This document shows positions 28,301-38,181 of a stretch of DNA of 64,000 bases, piece after piece. The notes beneath the pieces are model-generated. The model had not been told where the DNA came from. It saw only the letters and a list, made by a program, of their open reading frames with translations, and did not search any database. Position 1 is the first letter of the stretch. Every line of letters begins with the position of its first letter. The position numbers and the translations under genes were made by a program. Source of the stretch: Arthrospira sp. PCC 9108 (GTDB lineage Bacteria; Cyanobacteriota; Cyanobacteriia; Cyanobacteriales; Microcoleaceae); the NCBI GenBank assembly GCA_016745315.1, contig CP066886.1, positions 5,518,501 through 5,582,500 of the forward strand, read 5' to 3'.

Positions 28301-30457
28301 ATCCCCAATATCTGCTACCTGGTAACTCTCCTCACTCTCCTGAGTTTCCGCATCTTCCACCACCTCGGATTGGGAGACCCTTTCCGAATCCGAATCCCCA
28401 ATATCTGCTACCTGGTAACTCTCCTCACTCTCCTGAGTTTCCGCATCTTCCACCACCTCGGATTGGGAGACCCTTTCCGAATCCGAATCCCCAATATCTG
28501 CTACCTGGTAACTCTCCTCACTCTCCTGAGTTTCCGCATCTTCCACCACCTCGGATTGGGAGACCCTTTCCGAATCCGAATCCCCAATATCTGCTACCTG
28601 GTAACTCTCCTCAGTTTCCACATCTTCCACCACCTCGGATTGGGAGACCCTTTCCGAATCCGAATCCCCAATATCTGCTACCTGGTAACTCTCCTCAGTT
28701 TCCACATCTTCCACCACCTCGGATTGGGAGACCCTTTCCGAATCCGAATCCCCAATATCTGCTACCTGGTAACTCTCCTCAGTTTCCGCATCTTCCACCA
28801 CCTCGGATTGGGAGACCCTTTCCGAATCCGAATCCCCAATATCTGCTACCTGGTAACTCTCCTCACTCTCCTCAGTTTCCGCATCTTCCACCACCTCGGA
28901 TTGGGAGACCCTTTCCGAATCCGAATCCCCAATATCTGCTACCTGGTAACTCTCCTCAGTTTCCACATCTTCCACCACCTCGGATTGGGAGACCCTTTCC
29001 GAATCCGAATCCCCAATATCTGCTACCTGGTAACTCTCCTCAGTTTCCACATCTTCCACCACCTCGGATTGGGAGACCCTTTCCGAATCCGAATCCCCAA
29101 TATCTGCTACCTGGTAACTCTCCTCAGTTTCCGCATCTTCCACCACCTCGGATTGGGAGACCCTTTCCGAATCCGAATCCCCAATATCTGCTACCTGGTA
29201 ACTCTCCTCAGTTTCCGCATCTTCCACCACCTCGGATTGGGAGACCCTTTCCGAATCCGAATCCCCAATATCTGCTACCTGGTAACTCTCCTCACTCTCC
29301 TCAGTTTCCGCATCTTCCACCACCTCGGATTGGGAGACCCTTTCCGAATCCGAATCCCCAATATCTGCTACCTGGTAACTCTCCTCACTATCCTCAGTTT
29401 CCACATCTTCCACCACCTCGGATTGGGAGACCCTTTCCGAATCCGAATCCCCAATATCTGCTACCTGGTAACTCTCCTCACTCTCCTCAGTTTCCGCATC
29501 TTCCACCACCTCGGATTGGGAGACCCTTTCCGAATCCGAATCCCCAATATCTGCTACCTGGTAACTCTCCTCAGTTTCCGCATCTTCCACCACCTCGGAT
29601 TGGGAGACCCTTTCCGAATCCGAATCCCCAATATCTGCTACCTGGTAACTCTCCTCACTCTCCTCAGTTTCCGCATCTTCCACCACCTCGGATTGGGAGA
29701 CCCTTTCCGAATCCGAATCCCCAATATCTGCTACCTGGTAACTCTCCTCAGTTTCCGCATCTTCCACCACCTCGGATTGGGAGACCCTTTCCGAATCCGA
29801 ATCCCCAATATCTGCTACCTGGTAACTCTCCTCAGTTTCCACATCTTCCACCACCTCGGATTGGGAGACAGTTTCTGAGACTGTTTGGAAATCGAAAGTT
29901 TTGGCTGATAGTTCTGGATAAATAAGCGTTGATGTTTCTTCAGGTTTAGTATCAGAGGATATAGAAGTTTTTGCCGATTCATGTAATGCTAGCGTTGTAG
30001 ATGTATCCTTTGACATCTGCGATAAGGTTGTTGATGCTAAATCCGGGGTTGGTTCAGGTTGAAGGGATTGTCCTAAACCCTCAGTTTTAGCCTGTGCTGA
30101 CCTCAAATAGCGATCGCGCTTTCTCCAGAGCAGAAAAGCAATTAAGACAGCAATAGATAATAGTATTAATAACCACAGGAGAAACTGTCCCGACGATGAA
30201 GCAGCCACCAGTCCTGCGGGGTCAGTCCTACTAGGTGCTGATTCTACAGACCTTCCCTCTGAACTCTCCGATAAAGGTTCAGCCTGAGATAAAACCACTT
30301 CATTGGTCGCCAACCCAGTCGAGGTCAAAGCCGTTCTCGAACGATTTGGATATAATTGAGCAGAGACCAACCTAGAAGTCGCCAAAGACTTAGGAGCGAG
30401 ATCAAGGATACAGACCAACGCCAAGGTAGCAATTGATGTTTTTCTTTTATATGACAT
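25358..30457 (-). CDS. Giant acidic repeat protein with signal/TM region
   Basis: About 1,700 residues from ATG 30457 (MSYKRKTSIATLALVCILDL). It has a hydrophobic N-terminal signal, a Ser/Thr-rich extracytoplasmic stretch, one membrane helix (FLLWLLILLSIAVLIAFLLW) followed by RKRDR, then about 51 repeats. The units are 28 residues (SQSEVVEDAETEESYQVADI plus GDSDSERV) or 31 residues (extra SEE), with a few ending ELEEVI. The repeat tract is highly acidic with no predicted fold and would face the cytoplasm after the helix. It ends EVAEIELGDSSDEVSERDG. The role is unknown; it may be an extended linker for the downstream DUF4912 domain. Confidence 0.8.
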   Translation of the reverse strand: MSYKRKTSIATLALVCILDLAPKSLATSRLVSAQLYPNRSRTALTSTGLATNEVVLSQAEPLSESSEGRSVESAPSRTDPAGLVAASSSGQFLLWLLILLSIAVLIAFLLWRKRDRYLRSAQAKTEGLGQSLQPEPTPDLASTTLSQMSKDTSTTLALHESAKTSISSDTKPEETSTLIYPELSAKTFDFQTVSETVSQSEVVEDVETEESYQVADIGDSDSERVSQSEVVEDAETEESYQVADIGDSDSERVSQSEVVEDAETEESEESYQVADIGDSDSERVSQSEVVEDAETEESYQVADIGDSDSERVSQSEVVEDAETEESEESYQVADIGDSDSERVSQSEVVEDVETEDSEESYQVADIGDSDSERVSQSEVVEDAETEESEESYQVADIGDSDSERVSQSEVVEDAETEESYQVADIGDSDSERVSQSEVVEDAETEESYQVADIGDSDSERVSQSEVVEDVETEESYQVADIGDSDSERVSQSEVVEDVETEESYQVADIGDSDSERVSQSEVVEDAETEESEESYQVADIGDSDSERVSQSEVVEDAETEESYQVADIGDSDSERVSQSEVVEDVETEESYQVADIGDSDSERVSQSEVVEDVETEESYQVADIGDSDSERVSQSEVVEDAETQESEESYQVADIGDSDSERVSQSEVVEDAETQESEESYQVADIGDSDSERVSQSEVVEDAETQESEESYQVADIGDSDSERVSQSEVVEDAETQESEESYQVADIELEEVISQSEVVEDAETEESYQVADIGDSDSERVSQSEVVEDVETEESYQVADIGDSDSERVSQSEVVEDAETQESEESYQVADIGDSDSERVSQSEVVEDAETQESEESYQVADIELEEVISQSEVVEDVETEESYQVADIGDSDSERVSQSEVVEDVETEESYQVADIGDSDSERVSQSEVVEDVETEESEESYQVADIGDSDSERVSQSEVVEDAETEESYQVADIGDSDSERVSQSEVVEDVETEESYQVADIGDSDSERVSQSEVVEDAETQESEESYQVADIGDSDSERVSQSEVVEDAETQESEESYQVADIGDSDSERVSQSEVVEDAETQESEESYQVADIELEEVISQSEVVEDVETEESYQVADIGDSDSERVSQSEVVEDAETQESEESYQVADIGDSDSERVSQSEVVEDAETQESEESYQVADIGDSDSERVSQSEVVEDAETEESYQVADIGDSDSERVSQSEVVEDAETEESYQVADIGDSDSERVSQSEVVEDAETEESYQVADIGDSDSERVSQSEVVEDAETEESEESYQVADIGDSDSERVSQSEVVEDAETEESYQVADIGDSDSERVSQSEVVEDAETEESEESYQVADIGDSDSERVSQSEVVEDAETQESEESYQVADIELEEVISQSEVVEDVETEESYQVADIGDSDSERVSQSEVVEDAETQESEESYQVADIGDSDSERVSQSEVVEDAETEESYQVADIGDSDSERVSQSEVVEDAETEESEESYQVADIGDSDSERVSQSEVVEDAETEESYQVADIGDSDSERVSQSEVVEDAETEESEESYQVADIGDSDSERVSQSEVVEDAETQESEESYQVADIGDSDSERVSQSEVVEDAETQESEESYQVADIELEEVISQSEVVEDVETEESYQVADIGDSDSERVSQSEVVEDAETQEVSEVAEIELGDSSDEVSERDGEAG
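25460..29875 (-). repeat. About 51 tandem 84/93-bp coding repeats
   Basis: The array is almost perfectly repetitive at the DNA level. Differences are confined to a few switches: GCG/ACA (Ala/Val at ED-A/V-ET), GAG/CAG (E/Q), presence of the 9-bp SEE block, and the variant ELEEVI boundary. All unit lengths are multiples of three. The variant order shows higher-order blocks (for example AETQ, AETQ-ELEEVI, VET recurring), which indicates recent segment duplication by slippage or recombination. There are no unique spacers, so this is not a CRISPR array. Confidence 0.95.
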
Positions 30458-30562
30458 AAGTGGCAGACCCACAATCGGGATGTTCCAGTCAGCATTACAC
30501 AGAGCCTGCTCGCATTTTATCATAACAATGTCGCCCCATTTACCAAAGATCCTGGGTCTAAA

Positions 30563-31980
30563 CAGCAATTCTCATTTTGGCGAAAACCTGTTCAAGTCCC
30601 CAGCATCCCTGTATCGTAATGACATCTAAGAAACCCAGGAGCGCCAGAGCCGTTGAAAAAGCCAGGTGGCTTTGAGACTCTAGTCGGTTCTTTCCGCCAG
30701 TGCTTGTCATCGCTACCGGACAAGCGCCGGGGTAAAAATCGCCGCTATGGAATGGAGGATGCCGCTTTAAGTGCGTTTAGTGTGTTTTTTACTCAAACTC
30801 CGTCGTTTCTGGCTTATCAACGTCTGATGGAGGGGAGTAAAGGCAAGAGCAATGCCCAAAGTCTGTTTGGAGTTCATCGAATTCCCTGTGATAACCAGAT
30901 TCGGGACTTATTAGATGCCGTGTCCCCAGAGCACCTGTTTCCAGTGTTTGAGGATATCCTACAAGTCTTGGAAGCCCAGGGCAGTTAGAAGACTTCCGTT
31001 GCCTAGGGGACAGTCTATTAGTCGCGTTGGATGGCATAAGATACTTCAGTTCCGACCAAATTCACTGTCCCCACTGTTCAACGCGCACCCAGAAGTCAGG
31101 AAAAACCCATTACTTCCATAGTGTTGTCACTCCAGTCATCGTCTGTCCGGGACAGAATCATGTGATTCCCTTAGTCCCCGAATTTATCGTGCCCCAAGAT
31201 GGTCATGATAAGCAAGACTGTGAGAATGCCGCCGCCAAACGCTGGCTATCGAGGCAAGAACAATGCTTGAGGGCTTTGAATGTCACGGTTTGAGGGGATG
31301 ACCTCTATTGCCACCAACCGTTGTGTCAGCAGTTTTTAGAGCAGCAACTTAACTTCATCGTCGTCTGTCGCCCCGAGTCTCATACTACCCTCTATGAACA
31401 CCTAGAGGGCATCGAACTCCCGACCCTCACGACCAAGAAGTGGACTGGTAAAGTCGAGAAAACCTATACCTACCGCTATCTCAACGGAGTCCCCCTCAAA
31501 GATAGCGATGAGGCGCTGTTGGTTAACTGGTGCGAACTTACTGTCACCACCGCTGATGGCCAGGTAACCTATCACAACTCCTTGGCCACGAATTATCCTC
31601 TCAGCGATGAGAATGTAGCCGAGGTGGTTCGGGCCGGGCGGACTCGTTGGAAAGTTGAGAATGAGAACAACAACACTCTCAAGACCAAGGGCTACCATCT
31701 CGAACACAATTTTGGCCATGGCAAGCAGCATCTTTCTTCCTTGCTCCGGACCATCAACATCCTCTCGCTGCTCTTCCACACCCTGCAGGGAGTTGCTCGA
31801 TAACAAGTACCAGTTGCTACGAGCGCACTTACCGAAGCGCCAAACCTTCTTTAATGATTTGCGTGCGCTTACCCAGACTGTACTTCGACAGTTGGGACCA
31901 CCTTCTGACCTTTATGCTTGAGGGTCTCGAGTTAGACATCCCACCCGATAGCAGTTGAATTTCCAAAATGAGAATTGCTG
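30563..31980 (+). mobile_element. 1,418-bp DDE insertion sequence, copy 1
   Basis: Perfect 18-bp terminal inverted repeats CAGCAATTCTCATTTTGG bound the element. A 9-bp target duplication GGGTCTAAA flanks it on both sides. A second copy of the same length lies at 50090-51507, inverted. I do not place the family with certainty; it could be IS4-like or one of the unclassified ISNCY group. The element lies just upstream of the giant repeat gene, divergent from it. Confidence 0.92.
30653..31921 (+). pseudogene. DDE transposase of IS copy 1, broken
   Basis: The product starts KKPGGFETLVGSFRQCL and contains a zinc-knuckle-like CPHCSTRTQKSGKTHYFH. A one-base loss in CCCAGGGCAG (GGGG in copy 2) breaks it after EAQG. 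An in-frame TGA at 31291-31293 precedes GDDLYCHQP, and one extra G occurs in CTGCAGGGAG near 31790. The TGA is shared with copy 2. The rest shows a DDE-type C-terminus (WKVENENNNTLKTKGYHLEH). Not expected to give an active enzyme. Confidence 0.8.
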
Positions 31981-31992
31981 GGGTCTAAAGCC

Positions 31993-32015
31993 CCGTCCTT
32001 CTAGGACGGATTTTT
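31993..32015 (+). terminator. Hairpin plus U-run
   Basis: CCGTCCT ... AGGACGG forms a 7-bp stem followed by ATTTTT. It resembles a rho-independent terminator, or the palindromic end of an IS605-type element. The DDE element copy 1 inserted a few bases upstream of it. Confidence 0.5.
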
Positions 32016-32741
32016 ATGTTATACTATTTTGTTTGGTGCGAGACGTTCAGGCATGAAATAGGGTTGCAATACCCGAAATAACCGCCTGGTGAGGACTTCA
32101 ACCCTTGGTTGAATATAAGGAGCGCACTCCTGACCATCCTCATAACTGTTTATATGTCCCAAAGCGAAAGCAAGGCAGGGAACTCAAGGTCAATCCCACA
32201 AAGAAAATCGCAATACTCAATTATACAACATGGAGGATTAAAACCACTTGGGCGATTGTGGGAAAGAGTAACGGCGATAGCCACCCCCAGTTTCAGGATT
32301 CACAACCCTGGGATAGAAGCGGGGAACGGAAGGCGTGAAGTAGAACCTACTACCAAAAACGACCACTGCCAACCATCCATGACTAAGGAAATCTGAATGT
32401 TCCCAATTGAACCATCGTAAATAATAAGTAGCGAAATAGGTTGATACGCTGCGCTCAAAAGAGTAAGGGGAAAAGTAGGGTAATTATGTCATCACCTACA
32501 CAGACCTTTAAAAGTACCCCGGTGGAAAGGACAAGTCTAAAGATGGAATGCCCATATAAACGGAACGTTTTAACCCCTTCTAGGCTCTGACAATCTGGTC
32601 GAGAGAGTCAGTAGTGAAAGTGTAAGCGCAAGCCCATTAGGGGGTGAGATGTGACCAGAAGCCAATGCCCGACTGTAATGGTAGGGATATGCTAACGGGT
32701 CACGGTTTGATTGTAAGAAATAGAGCCTAGTAGGTGTACAT

Positions 32742-34572
32742 ATGGCGATAGCGAGTTTAAAGAAAGGATTTGGCAAGCCCAAACCAATCAAGACTACGAA
32801 CAACGCATGGAAGGCAATCCCATGGACTAAGGTTCAGCGGAAAGTTTTCAAGCTCCAAAAGAGTATATTTCAAGCGGCTAAATCGGGACAGGATGCAAAG
32901 GTTAGAAGGTTGCAACGTCTATTGGTGAAATCATACTATGCTCGACTCTTAGCAGTACGGCGAGTGACCCAGGATAATCAAGGCAAGAAAACAGCCGGCG
33001 TTGATGGAGTAAGAGTAATCTCTCCAAGACAAAGGTTTGAGCTTGTTAAGAACATTAAGGGAAACCTCAAAGCAAAACCACTGCGACGGGTGTGGATACC
33101 AAAACCTGGCAGGGATGAAAAAAGCTGGAATAGGAATTCCCACAATCCAAGATAGAGCAAGGCAAGCCTTGGTTAAGTCGGCACTTGAGCCCGAATGGGA
33201 GTCAAGATTTGAGGGTACTAGCTATGGGTTCCGTCCCGGACGGTCAGCCCAGGACGCAATTGGTAGAATTTACACTGCCATAAATCAAGGACAATACTAT
33301 GTACTTGATGCAGGTGCGAGACGTTCGGGTATGAAATAGGGCTGAAATGCCCGAAATAACTACCCGGTGAGGATTCCAGCTCCGAATCTGGATATAAGGA
33401 GACCTCTCCTGAGCATCCTCATAACTGATTATATGTCCCGACGCTTAGGTAACTAAGCAAGGCAGGGAACTCAAGGTCATAAACGAACTGAGAAATCAGG
33501 GAGTAGAGAGTAACGGCGATAGCCACCCCCAGTTTTGGAAATCATAACTCCAGGATAGAAGCGGGGAACGGAAGGCGTGAGGTAGAACCTACTACCAAGA
33601 CGCGACCACTGCCAACCATCTATGATTAGGAAGACCGAATGTCCGACTTGAACCATCGTAAAGCACGAGCAGCGAAATAGGTTGACACGCTGCGCCCAAA
33701 AGGGCAAGGGGAAAAGTGGGGGATTCTGCATTCTACCCACACAGACCTTTAGAAGTACCCCGGTCGATAGGACAAATCTAACGATGGAATGCCCATATAA
33801 TCGGAACGTTGTAACCCCTCTAATGCTCTGCCCATAAACAAGTGAGTAATGCAATTCACAAGGCAGTAGTGAAAAATGTAAGCGCATGCTTAGAGGGTGA
33901 AGGATGTGACCAGAAGCTAAAGCCCAATTGTCATGGTTGGGATATGCCCAATTGTCACGGTGTGGATATAGATACTGCGGTCAGTAAGAGTATAATGGCG
34001 AGGACGAGTTGAAAGACTACGTGCTGCATATAGCTCTGAACATCGAAGTAAAAAGCAGGTCTGTTGATTCTGCTCCTTGGACAAAACAGGGTATCCACAC
34101 CAGGAGCCGTATGAAGGGAAACTTTCACGTATGGTTCTGAATGGGAGGGGATGGTGGTGACTCCATTCTCGACCCCTAACACATAGCGAAATGCTCTTAC
34201 CGTGAACCATGATTACCTACTGTCCAAAATTCATTGTCCGAGCAGCCGGAAGAGAGACCTGAAACAATGGCTTAAAGCGGGTGTTTTGGATAACGGCATA
34301 TTTGAGGATACAAAAGCAGGGACACCTCAAGGAGGGGTAATAAGCCCACTACTAGCCAACATCGCACTGTTGGGAATGGAAAGGCTAGTTAAGGAAAGGT
34401 ATCCAAATAAAGGAACAGCCGTCCAGGTAAACCTTATAAGATATGCCGATGATTTTGTGGTTATATCCAAAGACCTAAAAATCATTGAACAGTGCAAAAC
34501 TGCAATTTCTGAATGGTTAAAACCTGTAGGATTAGAAATTAAACCTGAAAAAACTCGAATTTGCCACACACT
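32742..34572 (+). pseudogene. Group II intron IEP E, truncated
   Basis: The only IEP copy in the window whose N-terminal junction lacks the palindromic insert. It reads LLAVRRVTQDNQGKKTAGVD continuously and shows what the ancestral frame looked like. It then carries the A6-run frameshift near 33120, intron F in the motif A Asp codon, and the 2-nt deletion after ADIAKC. YADD is present. The frame is cut at CHTL by intron G. Confidence 0.85.
33314..34180 (+). mobile_element. ORF-less group II intron F (867 nt) in the RT motif A codon
   Basis: It starts GTGCGAGACGTTCGGGTATG after GATGCAG and ends CGACCCCTAAC before ACATAGCG. Removing it gives GAT GCA GAC ATA GCG, i.e. DADIA, so it splits the Asp codon G|AC of RT motif A. 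Same site, length and family as introns C and P. Confidence 0.9.
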
Positions 34573-36339
34573 GTTATGGTCGAAAGAGAAGTCACCTTCC
34601 CCAACTCCAATTCCAAACCGTGCTTGCGAGTTTCCCTGCACACGGCTCCTGATGTAGATACCCTATTGTCAGTAGGAACAGGGCTACAACCCCCCGCTTT
34701 GTAACCTCAACTTTGGGAGCTAAATACAACACGTAGTCTTTAAACTCGCTTTCGTCATAAAAACTCTTACTTGTCGCGGTCTCTATATCCACACCGTGAC
34801 TAGTGGGCATATCCTAACCATTACAGTTAGGCATTGGCTTTCAGTCACATCCTTTCCCCTTAAAGGTATACGCTTACACTTTTCACTACTGTGCAGGTAC
34901 ATCCTGCCACTTGAGAGCCTAAAAGGGGTTTAAACGTTCCGTTTATACGGGCATTCCATCTTTAGATTTGTCCTATCCACCGGGGTACTTTTAAAAGTCT
35001 GTGTAGGTGATGTCATGATTACCCTACTTTTCCCCTTGCTCTTTTGAACGCAGCGTATCAACCTGTTTCGCTGCTAAATCATTACGATGGTTCAAGCCGG
35101 ACATTCGGTTTCCCTAATCATGGATGGTTGGCAGTGGTCGCATTTGGTAGTAGGTTCTACTTCACGCCTTCCGTTCCCCGATTCAATCCTGGGGCTATGA
35201 TTCCCAAAACTGGGGGTGGCTGTTATGGTCGAAAGGGAAGTCACCTTCCCCGACTCCACTTCAAAACCGTACTTGAGACTTTCATCTCATACGGCTCCTG
35301 ATGTGAATACCCCTTTGTCAGTGGGAACAGGGCTACAACCCCCTGCTTTATGACCTCAACTTTCGGAGCTATATACACACGTAGTCATTAACTCGTTTTC
35401 GTCATAACACTCTTAGTTGTTGTGGTCTCTATATCCACACCGTGACTAGTGGGCATATCCTAACCATTACAGTTAGGCATTAGCTTTCAGTCACATCCTT
35501 TTCCCTTAAAGGCATACGCTTACACTTTTCGCTACTCCACAAGTACATCCTGCCACTTGAGAGCCAATGAGGGGTTTAAACGTTCCATCTATGCGGGCAT
35601 TCCATCTTTAGATTCGTCCTATCCACCGGGGTACTTTAAAGGTCTGTGAAGGTGGTGGTAATATACCCCTTCTTTTCCCCGTGCTCTTTTGATCGCAGCG
35701 TATCAACCTATTTCGCTACTAGAGTATTACGATGGTTCAAGCCGGACATTCGGTTTCCCTAATCATGGATGGTTGGCAGTGGTCGCCTCTGGTAGTAGGT
35801 TCTACTTCACGTCTTCCGTTCCCCGCTTCAATCCTGGGGTTATGATTCCCAAAACTGGGGGTGGCTATCGCCGTTACTCTCAACCTTACGTTATACTCAA
35901 GGGGTTCACAACTCCCCTCTTTTTTCGCTCAGTCTTGACCTTGAGTCTCTCTGCCTTATCTGGTTGTCGAAGCCAGATGTTGAGACACATAGATAGTTAT
36001 GGGATGGTCAGGGGTGCGAATCCCTTATATTCCACCAAGGGGTGGAAGTCCCACTAGGAGGTTATTTAAGGCATTGCAGCCCTATTTCACTCCTAAACGT
36101 CTCGCACATCGCCGTTACTCTCAACGCAATTGTTAAGGAATCATTAATATTTCCAGTTTGGCGTTTTGACCTTGAGTTCCCTGCCTTGTTTTGTATATTT
36201 CTATACCAAACGTTGGGACATATAAACAGTTATGGGATGGTCAGGGTACGAGTCCCTTATATTTCACCAAGGGGTGAAAGTCCCACTAGGAGGTTATTTC
36301 ATGCATTGCAGCCTTATTTGACTCCTAAACGTCTCGCAC
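34573..36339 (-). mobile_element. ORF-less group II intron G, split by intron H
   Basis: On the minus strand it runs from GTGCGAGACG at 36339 to CCATAAC at 34573. Its own length is 881 nt once intron H (35222-36107) is removed. It is antisense to the IEP E that it cuts, so it cannot be spliced from that message. The flanks do not rejoin IEP E, so a deletion or recombination accompanied it. Confidence 0.85.
35222..36107 (-). mobile_element. ORF-less group II intron H nested in G (886 nt)
   Basis: On the minus strand it runs from GTGCGAGACG at 36107 to CCATAAC at 35222. The host flanks GGTGGCT and ATCGCCGTT join into the conserved sequence of intron G's family, so the insertion is clean. Same orientation as G, so it forms a true twintron. 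Confidence 0.88.
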
Positions 36340-36423
36340 CATGGTTGTAATTTTGGGGCTAGTAATTTGCATACAAGATTTACCTAAAAATGATTTTTTA
36401 TCACTAGGTAAGGAATTAATATT

Positions 36424-37182
36424 TCATATTTCTGTGGATTTAAAAAATAAGGAAGTACAATTCTTATAAATATATCCAGGAATTAAACCCCAAAAATCAA
36501 TTTTTTTATAACCTTCAGAAGCTAGTAATTTAATTGATGAATCATAGCGATGATCGTCTATGTTATCAAAAATCAATAATCCATTTTCTTTGATTTTCCT
36601 TAAACTATTTTCTAAACAAAGATTACGGTTAATACCATCAACAATAATTATATCAAAATACTTATCTGGATATTGCAGGATGAAATCAGCATATTTTTGT
36701 TCATCTGATTCTAAATTCAATTGTACATTTTCAGGCATTGGTTGATAAATTTGGTTAAACCAACCTTCATCACTTTCAATAGATATTACTTGTTTAACTC
36801 TATTTGACCACCATAAAGTAGATTGACCTCCGCCAAATTCAAATACTAGAGAATCACTGTTAATCTTATCTTCTAAAAATTCTATTGCTGGATAAGTATA
36901 CCAAGGAATAGGTTGATTTTCTGCATTAACTGGTTTACCTTGGAAGAGAGAATTTAACCAACCAGAAACATCTAAATAATTAGTACCTGGAGTTAAATTT
37001 CCTGATATCATTGACCAGTTTCCGGATAAGACTAGACAGTGCGCCAATCGAATAGATAAACCTTGCTGTTTCAATTGAGGATTATCTTGTATTATTTCTT
37101 GATCTAAATCCGCAGCTTGGTAAAATTGCTGATTATTAAAATCTTGATTTGCTAGATTTAATTTTTCATTAGGATTATTCAT
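36424..37182 (-). CDS. Class I SAM-dependent methyltransferase-like protein
   Basis: 252 residues. A TPR-like N-terminus (NPNEKLNLANQDFNNQQFYQ) precedes a Rossmann domain with motif I LVFEFGGGQSTLWWS, a motif II acidic strand IESDEG and IIIVDGINRN. The substrate is unknown. It lies 57 bp downstream of the intron-split methyltransferase on the same strand, probably co-transcribed. The pair is AT-rich compared with core genes and surrounded by introns. Confidence 0.75.
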   Translation of the reverse strand: MNNPNEKLNLANQDFNNQQFYQAADLDQEIIQDNPQLKQQGLSIRLAHCLVLSGNWSMISGNLTPGTNYLDVSGWLNSLFQGKPVNAENQPIPWYTYPAIEFLEDKINSDSLVFEFGGGQSTLWWSNRVKQVISIESDEGWFNQIYQPMPENVQLNLESDEQKYADFILQYPDKYFDIIIVDGINRNLCLENSLRKIKENGLLIFDNIDDHRYDSSIKLLASEGYKKIDFWGLIPGYIYKNCTSLFFKSTEI

Positions 37183-37239
37183 ATAGACTTGCTTTACTTC
37201 CTCAGATATAATTAAGTTGTTTATTTTGTAGTTTATTAA

Positions 37240-38104
37240 TTATTTGCAATTTGGCAATGATTTTAAAGCGACTTCATCTTCATTATTCAAAACGATTCTA
37301 CCATAAATTTGTTCCAATAAAGACTGCCATTGCCAAGCTGGCAATTCAGGAACTAGGGATATATTCAGATTATCATTGATATCTAAGTTATTTTCCATGA
37401 ATAAGTTCATGGCTACACTAGATAAAAACATCTCTGCGTCTTCTCTATCCAATTGCGAAGTGTAAATTACTAAAGTAATTTTTTCGTTTTCTGGATGATT
37501 TGCTAAAGCCTTAATTATTTGTTGTAGTTGTAAACTAATTTGCTCTTCTGGTTGATTCCAGTCAGGAAAAATAATATAGTTAATTTGACTAAGATTAAAA
37601 CTAGATAAATTAGAAATTTCCTGTGAGCTTAAACAAAAGCTGGAAGTTTTCTCAGCGATTGCATAAATCGAACCATCTCTTCGACTTTCAAGGTCAATAC
37701 TCGGATCAAAATCTCGCAATTTCACATGATCAAATCCTGCTTGAGAGAAAACACATATTAAATTACTTTCATCAAACATATGATAATGATGACCTGCCAT
37801 GTAAGCAATATAATTTATATAATCTATCGGAGATTTATAATCATACGCAGGTTTGTATTGACAGTATCTTTCCGAATCAAAATTTTCGGGATTAAGGTAT
37901 GCTTCAATATATATTCGAGAATTAGGTACGCATACTCGAAAAATTCCTCCTTTTTTCAAAATCCGGTAACATTCTTTTAGAATTTCTCCCATTTGGTAAG
38001 GGTATAAAAAATGTTCCAAGACATGAGAAGAGTATATTTCAGCAACGCTTTCATCTGGAAAAGGTAGTGGATTTCTTAAATCTAAGATAATATCATAATT
38101 TCCA
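37240..38104 (-). CDS. Methyltransferase, exon 2 (C-terminal part)
   Basis: Follows intron J. Spliced to exon 1 (40679-40881) it gives an exact 356-codon frame: LELGAGQERQLEGWTTIDIS (motif I) joined to GNYDIILDLRNPLPFPDES, then AEIYSSHVLEHFLYP (motif IV) and ILKKGGIFRVCVPNSR. This is a Methyltransf_11-type domain, and a further roughly 130 residues of unknown function (NYIIFPDWNQPEEQISLQL region) follow. Unspliced, only a start within the exon (e.g. MEHFLYPYQ at 38019) would be available, and motif I would be missing. Confidence 0.8.
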
Positions 38105-38181
38105 ATTAGGGGTCGAAAATGGGGTCGCCTCCATTCCCTCCCATTCAGAACCGTACTTGATAGTTTCCCATCATACGGCTC

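Larger units (their letters stand above)
32036..34572 (+). mobile_element. Group II intron E (3' truncated), hosts intron F
   Basis: The 5' end is GTGCGAGACGTTCAGGCATG. Domains I-III are followed by the IEP, which is interrupted by ORF-less intron F (33314-34180) and then lost at 34572, where a minus-strand intron (G) begins. The HNH part, domain V and the 3' end are missing and are not found beyond intron G. Confidence 0.85.

Noticed and set aside
25460..29875. CRISPR-like direct repeats
   Set aside because: Units are 84/93 bp, contiguous and coding; there are no unique spacers and no cas genes nearby.
25466..29878. A 1,470-codon open frame on the plus strand across the repeat array
   Set aside because: It is the reverse of the repetitive coding array; openness follows from a repeat unit lacking stops in that frame. 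The minus-strand frame has a signal, a membrane helix, and unique ends, so that one is taken as real.
30789..31037. Minus-strand frames inside the IS copies
   Set aside because: Shadows of the transposase gene, which has clear homologous structure in both copies.
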